Shown here: positions 1 to 4,756 of the stretch, piece by piece
Layout: each line of letters starts with the position of its first letter
Numbering within the stretch: the stretch's first letter is position 1
From: Microcaldota archaeon
GTDB taxonomy: Archaea; Micrarchaeota; Micrarchaeia; Micrarchaeales; Micrarchaeaceae
Direction: 5' to 3'
Assembly (NCBI GenBank): GCA_021850375.1
Contig: JAJZLZ010000060.1
Span: forward strand, 1-5,050
Length of the DNA: 5,050 nt
The notes under the pieces: model-generated
Seen by the model: the letters and a program-made list of their open reading frames with translations, nothing else
The model's database searches: none
Told to the model about the DNA's origin: nothing
Translations under genes and position numbers: made by a program

Positions 1-194
1 ATGCTCGAAGGTATGCACATTGTGATGAGCGTTGTGCCGCCGCCTCCGCTGCATGCGGAGTAGCCGCGTTCGCCGGATGAACCCTGGCATATTAAGCCTA
101 TTGTTCCCTGGCTGCTCTGCGCTCCCACAATAGGCAGTGCAAAGGAGCCAAATACTAAAAGCATTACTGCAAGTATTATTGTTATTTTGAGCAT
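1..194 (-). CDS. secreted protein with evenly spaced cysteines, N-terminal part (cut by left edge)
   Basis: I read an open frame of 64 complete codons from the ATG at 194-192 to the window edge, with no stop, so the C-terminus is missing. Residues 1-25 form a typical Sec signal peptide: Lys3, a hydrophobic core at about 4-20, a Pro at 21 and a likely cleavage site after Val-Gly-Ala (residues 23-25). The mature start is rich in Gly, Ser and Gln and carries Cys36, Cys48 and Cys60, exactly 12 apart, with a four-glycine run at 50-53. This suggests an exported protein whose cysteines form disulfides or bind metal, but I do not recognise a family. The start is supported by the signal peptide beginning right at this ATG, a GTGGTG Shine-Dalgarno-like box 2 nt upstream and a TATA box about 40 nt upstream. 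It follows the surface-protein gene on the same strand after a 222-nt gap with its own promoter. Function unknown. Confidence 0.72.
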   Translation of the reverse strand, partial: MLKITIILAVMLLVFGSFALPIVGAQSSQGTIGLICQGSSGERGYSACSGGGGTTLITMCIPSS

Positions 195-196
195 TT

Positions 197-202
197 CACC
201 AC
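197..202 (-). promoter_or_regulatory. GTGGTG ribosome binding site of the left-edge secreted protein gene
   Basis: On the minus strand GTGGTG sits 2 nt before the ATG at 194. It contains GGTG, which pairs with the archaeal 16S rRNA tail (anti-Shine-Dalgarno CACC). The spacing is shorter than usual. The same GTGGTG-N-A-ATG arrangement occurs at the histone-like gene (2067-2077). Confidence 0.5.
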
Positions 203-230
203 ACAGCAACGTAGTAATTACGCTTTACCC

Positions 231-240
231 ATATATATAC
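231..240 (-). promoter_or_regulatory. TATA box of the left-edge secreted protein gene
   Basis: The minus strand reads GTATATATAT here, centred about 41 nt before the ATG at 194. With the usual archaeal distance of about 25 nt from TATA box to transcription start, the RNA would begin near 210 with a leader of about 15 nt, enough to hold the GTGGTG box. A second TATA-like stretch (GTATTTAAGC on this strand, 263-272) lies farther upstream and could serve as an alternative. Confidence 0.5.
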
Positions 241-260
241 TTATGCAAAGTATTATGCAA
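241..260 (-). repeat. tandem TTGCATAA direct repeat, candidate operator
   Basis: TTATGCAA occurs at 241-248 and again at 253-260 (TTGCATAA on the minus strand), two identical 8-mers with a 12-bp period. The proximal copy directly abuts the TATA box at 231-240, in the position of the BRE. That is where archaeal regulators often bind to block or assist TBP/TFB. A regulatory role is inferred from position only. Confidence 0.4.
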
Positions 261-324
261 TAGCTTAAATACTTATCTATTGATATGTATGGTTTATTCA
301 ATGCAGATTTATTGCAGCATTAAC

Positions 325-343
325 AAAAAGTTAGACATAAAAA
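325..343 (-). terminator. oligo-T terminator downstream of the surface-protein gene
   Basis: Two T5 tracts on the minus strand (343-339 and 329-325) lie about 74-92 nt after the stop at 417. Archaeal RNA polymerase terminates at oligo-T runs without needing a hairpin, and tandem runs are common. The rest of 195-416 holds promoter elements for the next gene and no convincing gene or RNA. Confidence 0.4.
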
Positions 344-416
344 GACATTCTCTCGCAGATAAGGCATGTGCGCTTTTCCTTCAACATTTAAAACCAGCCG
401 CTTTGCTTGCACTATA

Positions 417-1085
417 TCAGCGCTTTGCATTTTTTGGCTTAGCCAATTTTATCCGCAGTGCAAGCAGCAGGACAATCACAATAGCAAGCACTATGATATA
501 GTATATCTCGCCATCTAAGCCCTTTGCTCCGTTTCCTGCGGGCGTATTTATCGTGTTGCTGGTCTGAGAGGTTAAAGAGGATGTGGACTCGCTTGATGCA
601 TGCTGGATATTTTGAGAGATTGTTGTGCTTTGCTTTGTAGCATTTGTTGTGGAATTGGATGGCGTAATATTAGATTTCCCATATACTATTATTTTGAGCA
701 CCGCCACATTTTGAGATGGATCATCTCCCGTGGCGTTTAAGCCTATAGTGTAGTTTCCAACCCTTGCTGCACCTGATGCGTTTATTGTCATAACTCCGCT
801 AAATGTAGGTTCGGAACTCGCCCTGCTAAGAGTTATGTATATGCCGTTGGATGAGAGCTCGCTCTGGTTTATTATGTTTATTGTAGTGCCCCAGGTAAGG
901 CCGGTTTTTAGGATGACATTGTATGTCAAATATGCGACGCTATTTGGAGTTAGGCTAATGGAATTCTGAGATACATACACCATTGATGTCCCATATCCGT
1001 TCTGCGCCGCGCTTGATAGGGGAAGAAATACTGCTGCCAGCATTATGAGAGAGATTGCTGCATAATTAAAATTTCGCAAAGGCAT
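417..1085 (-). CDS. C-terminally anchored, probably glycosylated surface protein
   Basis: This 222-residue protein begins with a Sec signal peptide (residues 1-27, hydrophobic core about 9-23, likely cut after Ala26 or Ala27). Residues about 30-136 form a beta-rich domain with the look of an Ig-like fold: alternating hydrophobics, the segment SSNGIYITLS at 78-87 and GNYTIGLNATG at 110-120. Residues about 138-185 are a Ser/Thr/Asn-rich stalk. A single membrane helix (about 194-210) and a basic tail (R211, K213, K216, K218, K221, R222) follow. Seven Asn-X-Ser/Thr sequons are visible: N73, N102, N111, N117, N139, N144 and N148. The order signal, domain, stalk, anchor indicates a cell-surface protein with its globular part outside, as in S-layer-associated or adhesin-like archaeal proteins. 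I do not recognise a specific family. The ATG is chosen because the signal peptide starts there and a TATA box lies 30-40 nt upstream. The upstream gene ends only 42 nt away on the same strand. Confidence 0.82.
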   Translation of the reverse strand: MPLRNFNYAAISLIMLAAVFLPLSSAAQNGYGTSMVYVSQNSISLTPNSVAYLTYNVILKTGLTWGTTINIINQSELSSNGIYITLSRASSEPTFSGVMTINASGAARVGNYTIGLNATGDDPSQNVAVLKIIVYGKSNITPSNSTTNATKQSTTISQNIQHASSESTSSLTSQTSNTINTPAGNGAKGLDGEIYYIIVLAIVIVLLLALRIKLAKPKNAKR

Positions 1086-1116
1086 CTAATCAACATTTTA
1101 TATGATGGATAATAAA

Positions 1117-1125
1117 ATTTATATA
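1117..1125 (-). promoter_or_regulatory. TATA box of the surface-protein gene
   Basis: The minus strand reads TATATAAAT from 1125 to 1117, a good archaeal TATA box centred about 36 nt before the ATG at 1085. This predicts a leader of roughly 10 nt. It sits only a few bases past the stop codon of the six-TM gene, so the two genes can be transcribed separately despite the 42-nt gap. Confidence 0.5.
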
Positions 1126-1127
1126 TG

Positions 1128-1805
1128 CTACTTATTTATTGAGGCATTTTGATGCGCCTCTTTTAGAACTTTTGCAATTTTATCCTCCTCCTCTTTGAAG
1201 AAGAGCCGTATGTTGTGGCGCTCGTAGAACGGCACAAATACTATTATAAACGCCAAAAGGCCCATCAAATGCACAAGAAAGCTTGATGTCGTGAAAAATG
1301 ACAGAAACATTAGAGCGGCCAAAACAATAACAAGCACAGTTAAAATTGAGAATAGAAAGTGCCCATATAGATGCATCGTATGCTCCTTTTGTCCTATGTA
1401 GACCTCCAATGAGATTATAAAAGCCGCAAGAAAGCATAGTGTTATTATGGAAGTGCCAAGCGATATGCCATAATCTGCATATCCCCTATAGTATATCATG
1501 CTTCCAATTGACTTGATATAGCTTGCAAGTATGCTTATCAGAAATATCGCGCGCAGCGAGCATTTTCTCGCAAATGCCTTATTGAAGTTCTTTAGATACA
1601 ATCCAATCATGACAATTAGTATTGTTGGAAGATATAAGTTGTAGTATATTCCGTTGTTTGAAAGCTCGGTACTCATGTTGAATGGAGAGGATAAAAACGT
1701 CCCAAGGGCATGCGTAGGATTAAAATAAAAGGTGAAATAGATTGCCAGGAAGAAAAATATAGCTCCAGCTAGCAGGGGCTTTATTATGTTCATATACCTG
1801 ATCAT
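1128..1805 (-). CDS. six-transmembrane protein of unknown function
   Basis: This 225-residue, strongly hydrophobic protein has six predicted helices at about 10-28, 58-72, 84-106, 116-137, 146-170 and 175-194. Basic loops (K72-R85 and the C-terminal Y194-K209 region) place both termini inside. The largest outside loop (29-57) carries one sequon, N43-M-S. The inner loop before TM5 has H142-x2-H145-x3-H149 at the membrane boundary, which could bind a metal or haem, but this is speculative. Residues about 203-220 form a charged helix (KEEEDKIAKVLKEAH). I recognise no family or catalytic motif. The ATG at 1805 lies 26 nt from the centre of a TATA-like box, which fits a leaderless transcript. Met5 (1793) is an alternative start with AGGT just upstream. 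It is divergent from the histone-like gene and followed closely by the surface-protein gene, which suggests a cell-envelope role. Confidence 0.78.
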   Translation of the reverse strand: MIRYMNIIKPLLAGAIFFFLAIYFTFYFNPTHALGTFLSSPFNMSTELSNNGIYYNLYLPTILIVMIGLYLKNFNKAFARKCSLRAIFLISILASYIKSIGSMIYYRGYADYGISLGTSIITLCFLAAFIISLEVYIGQKEHTMHLYGHFLFSILTVLVIVLAALMFLSFFTTSSFLVHLMGLLAFIIVFVPFYERHNIRLFFKEEEDKIAKVLKEAHQNASINK

Positions 1806-1826
1806 ATATTAATAAATGTAGAACAC

Positions 1827-1835
1827 GTTTTTAAG
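1827..1835 (-). promoter_or_regulatory. TATA-like box of the six-TM gene
   Basis: The minus strand reads CTTAAAAAC, centred about 26 nt upstream of the ATG at 1805. That is the TATA-to-start distance of archaeal promoters, so transcription would begin at or next to the start codon (leaderless mRNA). Confidence 0.42.
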
Positions 1836-2000
1836 CTTTTAGTGCGGCAATAAAACATAAAATTTTAGTTATATTTACCCAGGCAGCATCGGAGATTAGA
1901 TGCGATTTAAATAAACATTAAGCATATTGGGCTTGTAGATTAAAATATCATCCAAAATCATTGCATTTTTCGCCATATATTTGGCATAAAAAAAGGTCAG
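1836..2000. other. AT-rich centre of the divergent intergenic region
   Basis: No gene is supported here. It holds a 5-bp inverted repeat GCATC/GATGC (1886-1890 and 1899-1903, 8-nt loop) followed two bases later by a TTTAAATA element (1906-1913). A second, weak inverted repeat GCCA/TGGC lies near 1971-1984, flanked by T-rich and A-rich runs. These could be regulatory sites between the two divergent genes or chance features of AT-rich DNA. Confidence 0.3.
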
Positions 2001-2044
2001 ATTTATATACTATAGCCTCACTTCCGCAAAATCTATAAATATAG
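2001..2044 (+). promoter_or_regulatory. tandem TATA boxes of the histone-like gene
   Basis: Two similar elements are seen 30 bp apart: ATTTATATACTATAG (2001-2015) and ATCTATAAATATAG (2031-2044). The proximal TATAAATATA (2034-2043) is centred about 37 nt before the ATG at 2075, predicting a leader of about 10-12 nt. The distal one would give a transcript with a leader of about 40 nt. Two spaced promoters of this type suggest strong or dual expression, though only the proximal one is well placed. Confidence 0.5.
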
Positions 2045-2066
2045 GTCATAACAGATAGATTATTGG

Positions 2067-2072
2067 GTGGTG
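2067..2072 (+). promoter_or_regulatory. GTGGTG ribosome binding site that decides the histone-like start
   Basis: GTGGTG lies 2 nt before the ATG at 2075 and contains the GGTG core complementary to the archaeal 16S tail. It falls inside the reading frame if the TTG at 2063 were used, which argues for the ATG as the real start. Confidence 0.45.
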
Positions 2073-2074
2073 TA

Positions 2075-2353
2075 ATGGGATGGATTTGGGAGGGAGTAGA
2101 GAATAGGTGCGCAGCAGGTGTAGTGCGCGCGAAAATGCGCACCATTGCTGCAAAGGCCCTAAAAGACAGCGACCTACATGAGCTAATAGACGCTGCGGGA
2201 ATAGAATCTGAGAGCGGAGAGGTGAGCGCCGCTTTGAAGATGATAATCGCAGAGAATATGGCAGAGTACACCGCAAGGGCAATGAAGATGGCAAAGGCCA
2301 AGGGGACATCGCTCAAGGCATCGACGATAGTAATCGCCTCAAAACAAGGCTGA
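2075..2353 (+). CDS. divergent histone-fold-like small protein
   Basis: This 92-residue protein is mostly helical. From its ATG (2075), residues about 30-90 can be laid by eye on an archaeal histone: a short helix LHELIDAAGI (alpha1 plus the start of loop 1), then GEV and a long Ala-rich amphipathic helix ending AEYTARAMKMAKAKG, which resembles EEIASEAVKLAKHAG of HMfA/HMfB. The segment TSLKASTIVIASK follows, resembling RKTIKAEDIELARK with one residue fewer. The match is to fold pattern, not proven homology. Residues canonical in archaeal histones are missing: the AERV arginine (here IESES), the Arg-Thr pair of loop 2 and the Asp of AED. The net charge is only about +2. Residues 1-20 (two Trp, one Cys) are an extension. 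Starting at the in-frame ATG at 2135 would give 72 residues, near usual histone size. TTG at 2063 is a third option. TATA box and GTGGTG favour 2075. It is convergent with nmd3. Gene reality is fairly likely; the histone assignment is moderate. Confidence 0.6.
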   Translation: MGWIWEGVENRCAAGVVRAKMRTIAAKALKDSDLHELIDAAGIESESGEVSAALKMIIAENMAEYTARAMKMAKAKGTSLKASTIVIASKQG

Positions 2354-2371
2354 TATAGAAAATATAAGAGC

Positions 2372-2397
2372 ATGGATAGGGCTTCCCATTGATTTTT
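2372..2397 (+). terminator. weak terminator after the histone-like gene
   Basis: A T5 run (2393-2397) follows short inverted repeats (GGG-CTT-CCC at 2379-2387; ATGG/CCAT at 2372-2375 and 2386-2389) about 20-40 nt past the TGA at 2351. It sits in the 83-nt gap between two convergent genes. The hairpins are too short to matter alone; the oligo-T run is the main support. Confidence 0.32.
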
Positions 2398-2436
2398 GCC
2401 AAGATATTGCCCAAATTTATGCTAATAGATATAGAT

Positions 2437-3078
2437 TTATAGATGCACAGCATATGTGTTTCTATATAACTTGACTCCGCGCTTCATCCCATAAAACCTA
2501 AAGGATTTCTCGACTTTTATCTTGCGCTCCACAAAAAAGCTGTTCGCTACGGATTTGTCGCTCACATATATGTCATAGCCGTTCTGCTGGTCCTCAATCT
2601 TTGATATAAAGCCATCCCTTCTCTCGACATACCTTTTAAGTCCCTCGACAAAGCGCTCCATCTTCATCCGATTGCCCCTAACCTGTATGACACCCTGATA
2701 GTAGCCTGCAGAAATCCTGTAGCATTTTTGGCATGTCTCATGCGCGACCTTGACAGATACGCCGGCCTTCACTTCTATGTTCTCTCCCTCCCTGTGAAAG
2801 ATTATCTTTACGTCGGCCCATCCGCTCTTGAAGTCTTCAACTATAACCTTTGCGTCCTTTAGTCCCATTGCGACATTAAGCGCCCTGCCCAGTGAATTTT
2901 TGTCGTAGTCGTAAAACGTCCCCTTTATCTTTAATCGCTCACAGAAGCGGCATTGGTAGATTCTTGCATGCTTTGGTATCTCGCGCTTTAGCTTCTGCGC
3001 CATGCAGCTCTCGCAGAAAGCCCCAAAGAACCTGCTCTGGGCGCTTGACTTATTGCATATAGGGCAGAATATCGGCAT
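2437..3078 (-). CDS. nmd3: NMD3-family protein (archaeal, ribosome-associated zinc protein)
   Basis: This 213-residue protein has the marks of the NMD3 family. There are four CxxC zinc motifs at C5/C8, C22/C25, C43/C46 and C116/C119. The diagnostic segment YYQGVIQVRG (126-135) comes directly after the last of these. A DIYVSD segment (169-174) and the C-terminal pattern ending LYRNTYAVHL (204-213) follow. In eukaryotes NMD3 is the nuclear export adaptor of the 60S subunit. Archaea have no nucleus and keep a version without the export-signal tail, as here, thought to act in late large-subunit assembly or quality control; the exact archaeal role is not settled. The length is short next to eukaryotic members of about 500 residues, but the conserved core looks complete. 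The ATG is supported by Cys5 following at once and by a TATA box 43-52 nt upstream. It lies downstream of secF-secD with a 73-nt gap and its own promoter, so co-transcription with secFD is optional. Confidence 0.9.
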   Translation of the reverse strand: MPIFCPICNKSSAQSRFFGAFCESCMAQKLKREIPKHARIYQCRFCERLKIKGTFYDYDKNSLGRALNVAMGLKDAKVIVEDFKSGWADVKIIFHREGENIEVKAGVSVKVAHETCQKCYRISAGYYQGVIQVRGNRMKMERFVEGLKRYVERRDGFISKIEDQQNGYDIYVSDKSVANSFFVERKIKVEKSFRFYGMKRGVKLYRNTYAVHL

Positions 3079-3120
3079 ATTATCAACAACGCTTTTGCAC
3101 TTCGCATATTATAATTAGTA

Positions 3121-3133
3121 ATATATTTATCCT
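3121..3133 (-). promoter_or_regulatory. BRE/TATA promoter of nmd3
   Basis: The minus strand reads AGGATAAATATAT: an AGG that fits a purine-rich BRE, then a TATA box at 3130-3121. The centre is about 47 nt before the ATG at 3078, which predicts a leader of about 20 nt. That leader contains GTTGAT (3087-3082), one mismatch from the Shine-Dalgarno GGTGAT, 3 nt before the ATG. The promoter fills most of the gap between secD and nmd3. Confidence 0.52.
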
Positions 3134-3151
3134 ACTAGGCTATACAAATTC

Positions 3152-4744
3152 CTATTCCCCTGAGAAATGCCTGCTGACTATAGCGCTGTATGCGGGTCTT
3201 GTTATTAGCACTCCTAGTATGGCTCCAATAATTGTAGACTCTGAGAACCCGACGACCGTCACAAGGGATGTCGAGAAAAATAGCGGCAGCATTACGATCA
3301 CCAAAAGGGCCGCATCGGTCCATACCACATAAAACGCGTTGCTAAGAATGCTCTTTGCCGAAGTCCCCTTGCCTCCGTGCTCTAATATCTCATCTGTTAT
3401 TATTATCTGCGCGTCAACTCCGGTTCCTACAACCGCTATCATCCCGGCAACGGCGGATAGATCGATAGTGCCAACAAGGCCTATGATTGATACTATTATG
3501 AACAGCTCCATTAGCGTTGTTATCAAAATTGGTGTAATTAGAAATATCTTGCGGTAGCGTATGACTATGAAAGAGGACACCGCAAGAATTGCAAGTATGA
3601 ATGCTATCGCGCTAAGATATAAAAATTTGTTGCCAAGTGTCGGCTGAACGACGCTAGGTGTTCCGACTATTATAGAGACAGGCAAGGCGCCTCCGTTTAG
3701 TATGCTTGCTATTGTCTTTGACTGCAAATTGGCATAGGCTATTCTCTGCTGCGTATTTAAGCTTGATGGCGCAGCCCCGGATATTTCATATTGCTGGCTC
3801 TGTGAACCGTTTGTTATGGAAGGGTTTAGCACAGGAGAAGTCAAAAGCCCGACGGCCGGCCATGTGTTGACCGCGCTCTCGTTTGCGGTGAGCTGCAATA
3901 TCTGCGGGGTCATGTTTGCCTTTGATTCCGCTTTTAATGTGTAATTTAATGTTGATGCATAGCCTATTAACGAATTTGCTACATTAAAGCTGTATATGAG
4001 CTGAGAGTAGTTTGATCTATACCTCTTAAGCTCTGCTTGCGCTGCTGCGATGCTAGAATTGCTGTTTGATAATGCTATTATTGGAAGGCTGTCGCCTTTT
4101 AGGGAGAGCGCCTGCTGCATATCAGCTAAGCCTTTTTGCTCAGATATTCCTGCGCTTGTGTTGCCTATCTCCGAGCTGTTTATTAATATGACCGCACTTG
4201 TAGGACGATCCAAAAACATGTAAATAGGCTTATTTGCCTGGCCAAATATCGCGCTGCTAAAACGCGAAGATGCAGACTGAGTTATAAAGAACGTAACGGT
4301 CCATGTAACGCTGCCATTTGATACGCTGGCAGGTATCTGCCCTATGCTGCCCTTTAATATGCCGGTCCCGTTTATCGCTTCCCTGCCGTCAACTATTCCC
4401 TGATATCTGCCCTGGCTCTCTATTATGCCAATGGTCTGATTTACTTCCGTCTGCGAGATAGTGGGTATTGTGAGATATACATTCGTACTTCCTACTCCCT
4501 CAACAGTCACCTGCTTTAAGCCAAAGGTTGACACCCTCTGCTGCAGTGCAGATATTAGTGTAGTCATCGTTGTTATATTGACAGGATGTTCAAGGGTTAT
4601 AGGTATCTGCGTTCCTCCAACAAACTCTATGCCAAAGTGCACGCCATATACGATATCCAGCGCCAAAAGCGCAACTACGATTATTATTAGAGGGAATATC
4701 CTGCGATCTTTTATATACGCTGAAATGTTATTGTGTGCGGCCAT
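3152..4744 (-). CDS. secD: protein-export membrane protein SecD (archaeal type)
   Basis: This 530-residue subunit of the SecDF complex helps SecYEG move proteins across the membrane. Archaea lack SecA, and SecDF is thought to use the ion gradient to aid late translocation or release. It has one N-terminal helix (about 16-34), then GIEFVGGTQI (38-47), the counterpart of the SecD GLDLxGG motif. A long ectodomain (about 45-370) includes the P1-like stretch with ESQGRYQGIVDGREAI. Five C-terminal helices follow at about 374-395, 400-421, 427-449, 467-489 and 494-515. The TM4 motif VVGTGVDAQIIITDE (438-452) with Asp444 is the archaeal form of the SecD ion-pathway helix, and ITRPAYSAI (514-522) is the conserved end. 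The ectodomain is Ser/Asn-rich and carries twelve Asn-X-Ser/Thr sequons, longer and more decorated than in compact archaeal SecD. It starts 6 nt after the secF stop with AGGTGA overlapping that stop, so the two are translationally coupled. Confidence 0.95.
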   Translation of the reverse strand: MAAHNNISAYIKDRRIFPLIIIVVALLALDIVYGVHFGIEFVGGTQIPITLEHPVNITTMTTLISALQQRVSTFGLKQVTVEGVGSTNVYLTIPTISQTEVNQTIGIIESQGRYQGIVDGREAINGTGILKGSIGQIPASVSNGSVTWTVTFFITQSASSRFSSAIFGQANKPIYMFLDRPTSAVILINSSEIGNTSAGISEQKGLADMQQALSLKGDSLPIIALSNSNSSIAAAQAELKRYRSNYSQLIYSFNVANSLIGYASTLNYTLKAESKANMTPQILQLTANESAVNTWPAVGLLTSPVLNPSITNGSQSQQYEISGAAPSSLNTQQRIAYANLQSKTIASILNGGALPVSIIVGTPSVVQPTLGNKFLYLSAIAFILAILAVSSFIVIRYRKIFLITPILITTLMELFIIVSIIGLVGTIDLSAVAGMIAVVGTGVDAQIIITDEILEHGGKGTSAKSILSNAFYVVWTDAALLVIVMLPLFFSTSLVTVVGFSESTIIGAILGVLITRPAYSAIVSRHFSGE

Positions 4745-4756
4745 TTACATTCACCT
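4742..4756 (-). promoter_or_regulatory. secF stop / secD Shine-Dalgarno and start junction
   Basis: The minus strand reads AGGTGA-ATG-TAA-ATG. AGGTGA (4756-4751) is a near-perfect archaeal Shine-Dalgarno that includes the secF TGA stop. A start-stop pair ATG-TAA follows with zero spacing, then the secD ATG at 4744 with a good 6-nt spacing. Ribosomes finishing secF can restart on secD, giving coupled amounts of the two partners. Confidence 0.7.

Noticed and set aside
300..321. Inverted repeat AATGC/GCATT with a 12-nt loop
   Set aside because: Only five AT-rich pairs with a large loop; not enough for an RNA gene or terminator call.
187..501. Plus-strand open frame of 104 codons with a TTG start
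   Set aside because: It runs antisense into the surface-protein gene and across promoter elements, has no clear ribosome binding site and gives a low-complexity mixture without a recognisable domain.
1180..1437. Minus-strand frame inside the six-TM gene
   Set aside because: Fully nested in another frame of a well-supported membrane protein; no independent start signals.
1986..1993. A8 run (oligo-T on the minus strand) as a terminator
   Set aside because: No minus-strand gene ends upstream of it; it lies in a divergent promoter region.
1806..2074. Possible tRNA, small RNA or CRISPR repeat in the intergenic region
   Set aside because: No cloverleaf arms, no GTTCGAATC-type T-loop and no repeated spacer units are visible.
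2046..2309. Second minus-strand frame opposite the histone-like gene
   Set aside because: Leu/Pro/Ser/Arg-rich, no promoter or homology signal; a shadow.
1948..2373. Minus-strand open frame of 141 codons opposite the histone-like gene
   Set aside because: Its hydrophobic stretches are the reverse complement of an Ala/Met/Lys-rich helix. The plus strand has the TATA box and ribosome binding site, and the minus frame lacks a signal upstream.
3135..3557. Two small frames (3135-3323 minus, 3339-3557 plus) over the secD C-terminal region
   Set aside because: Both overlap the conserved SecD helices and have no features of their own.
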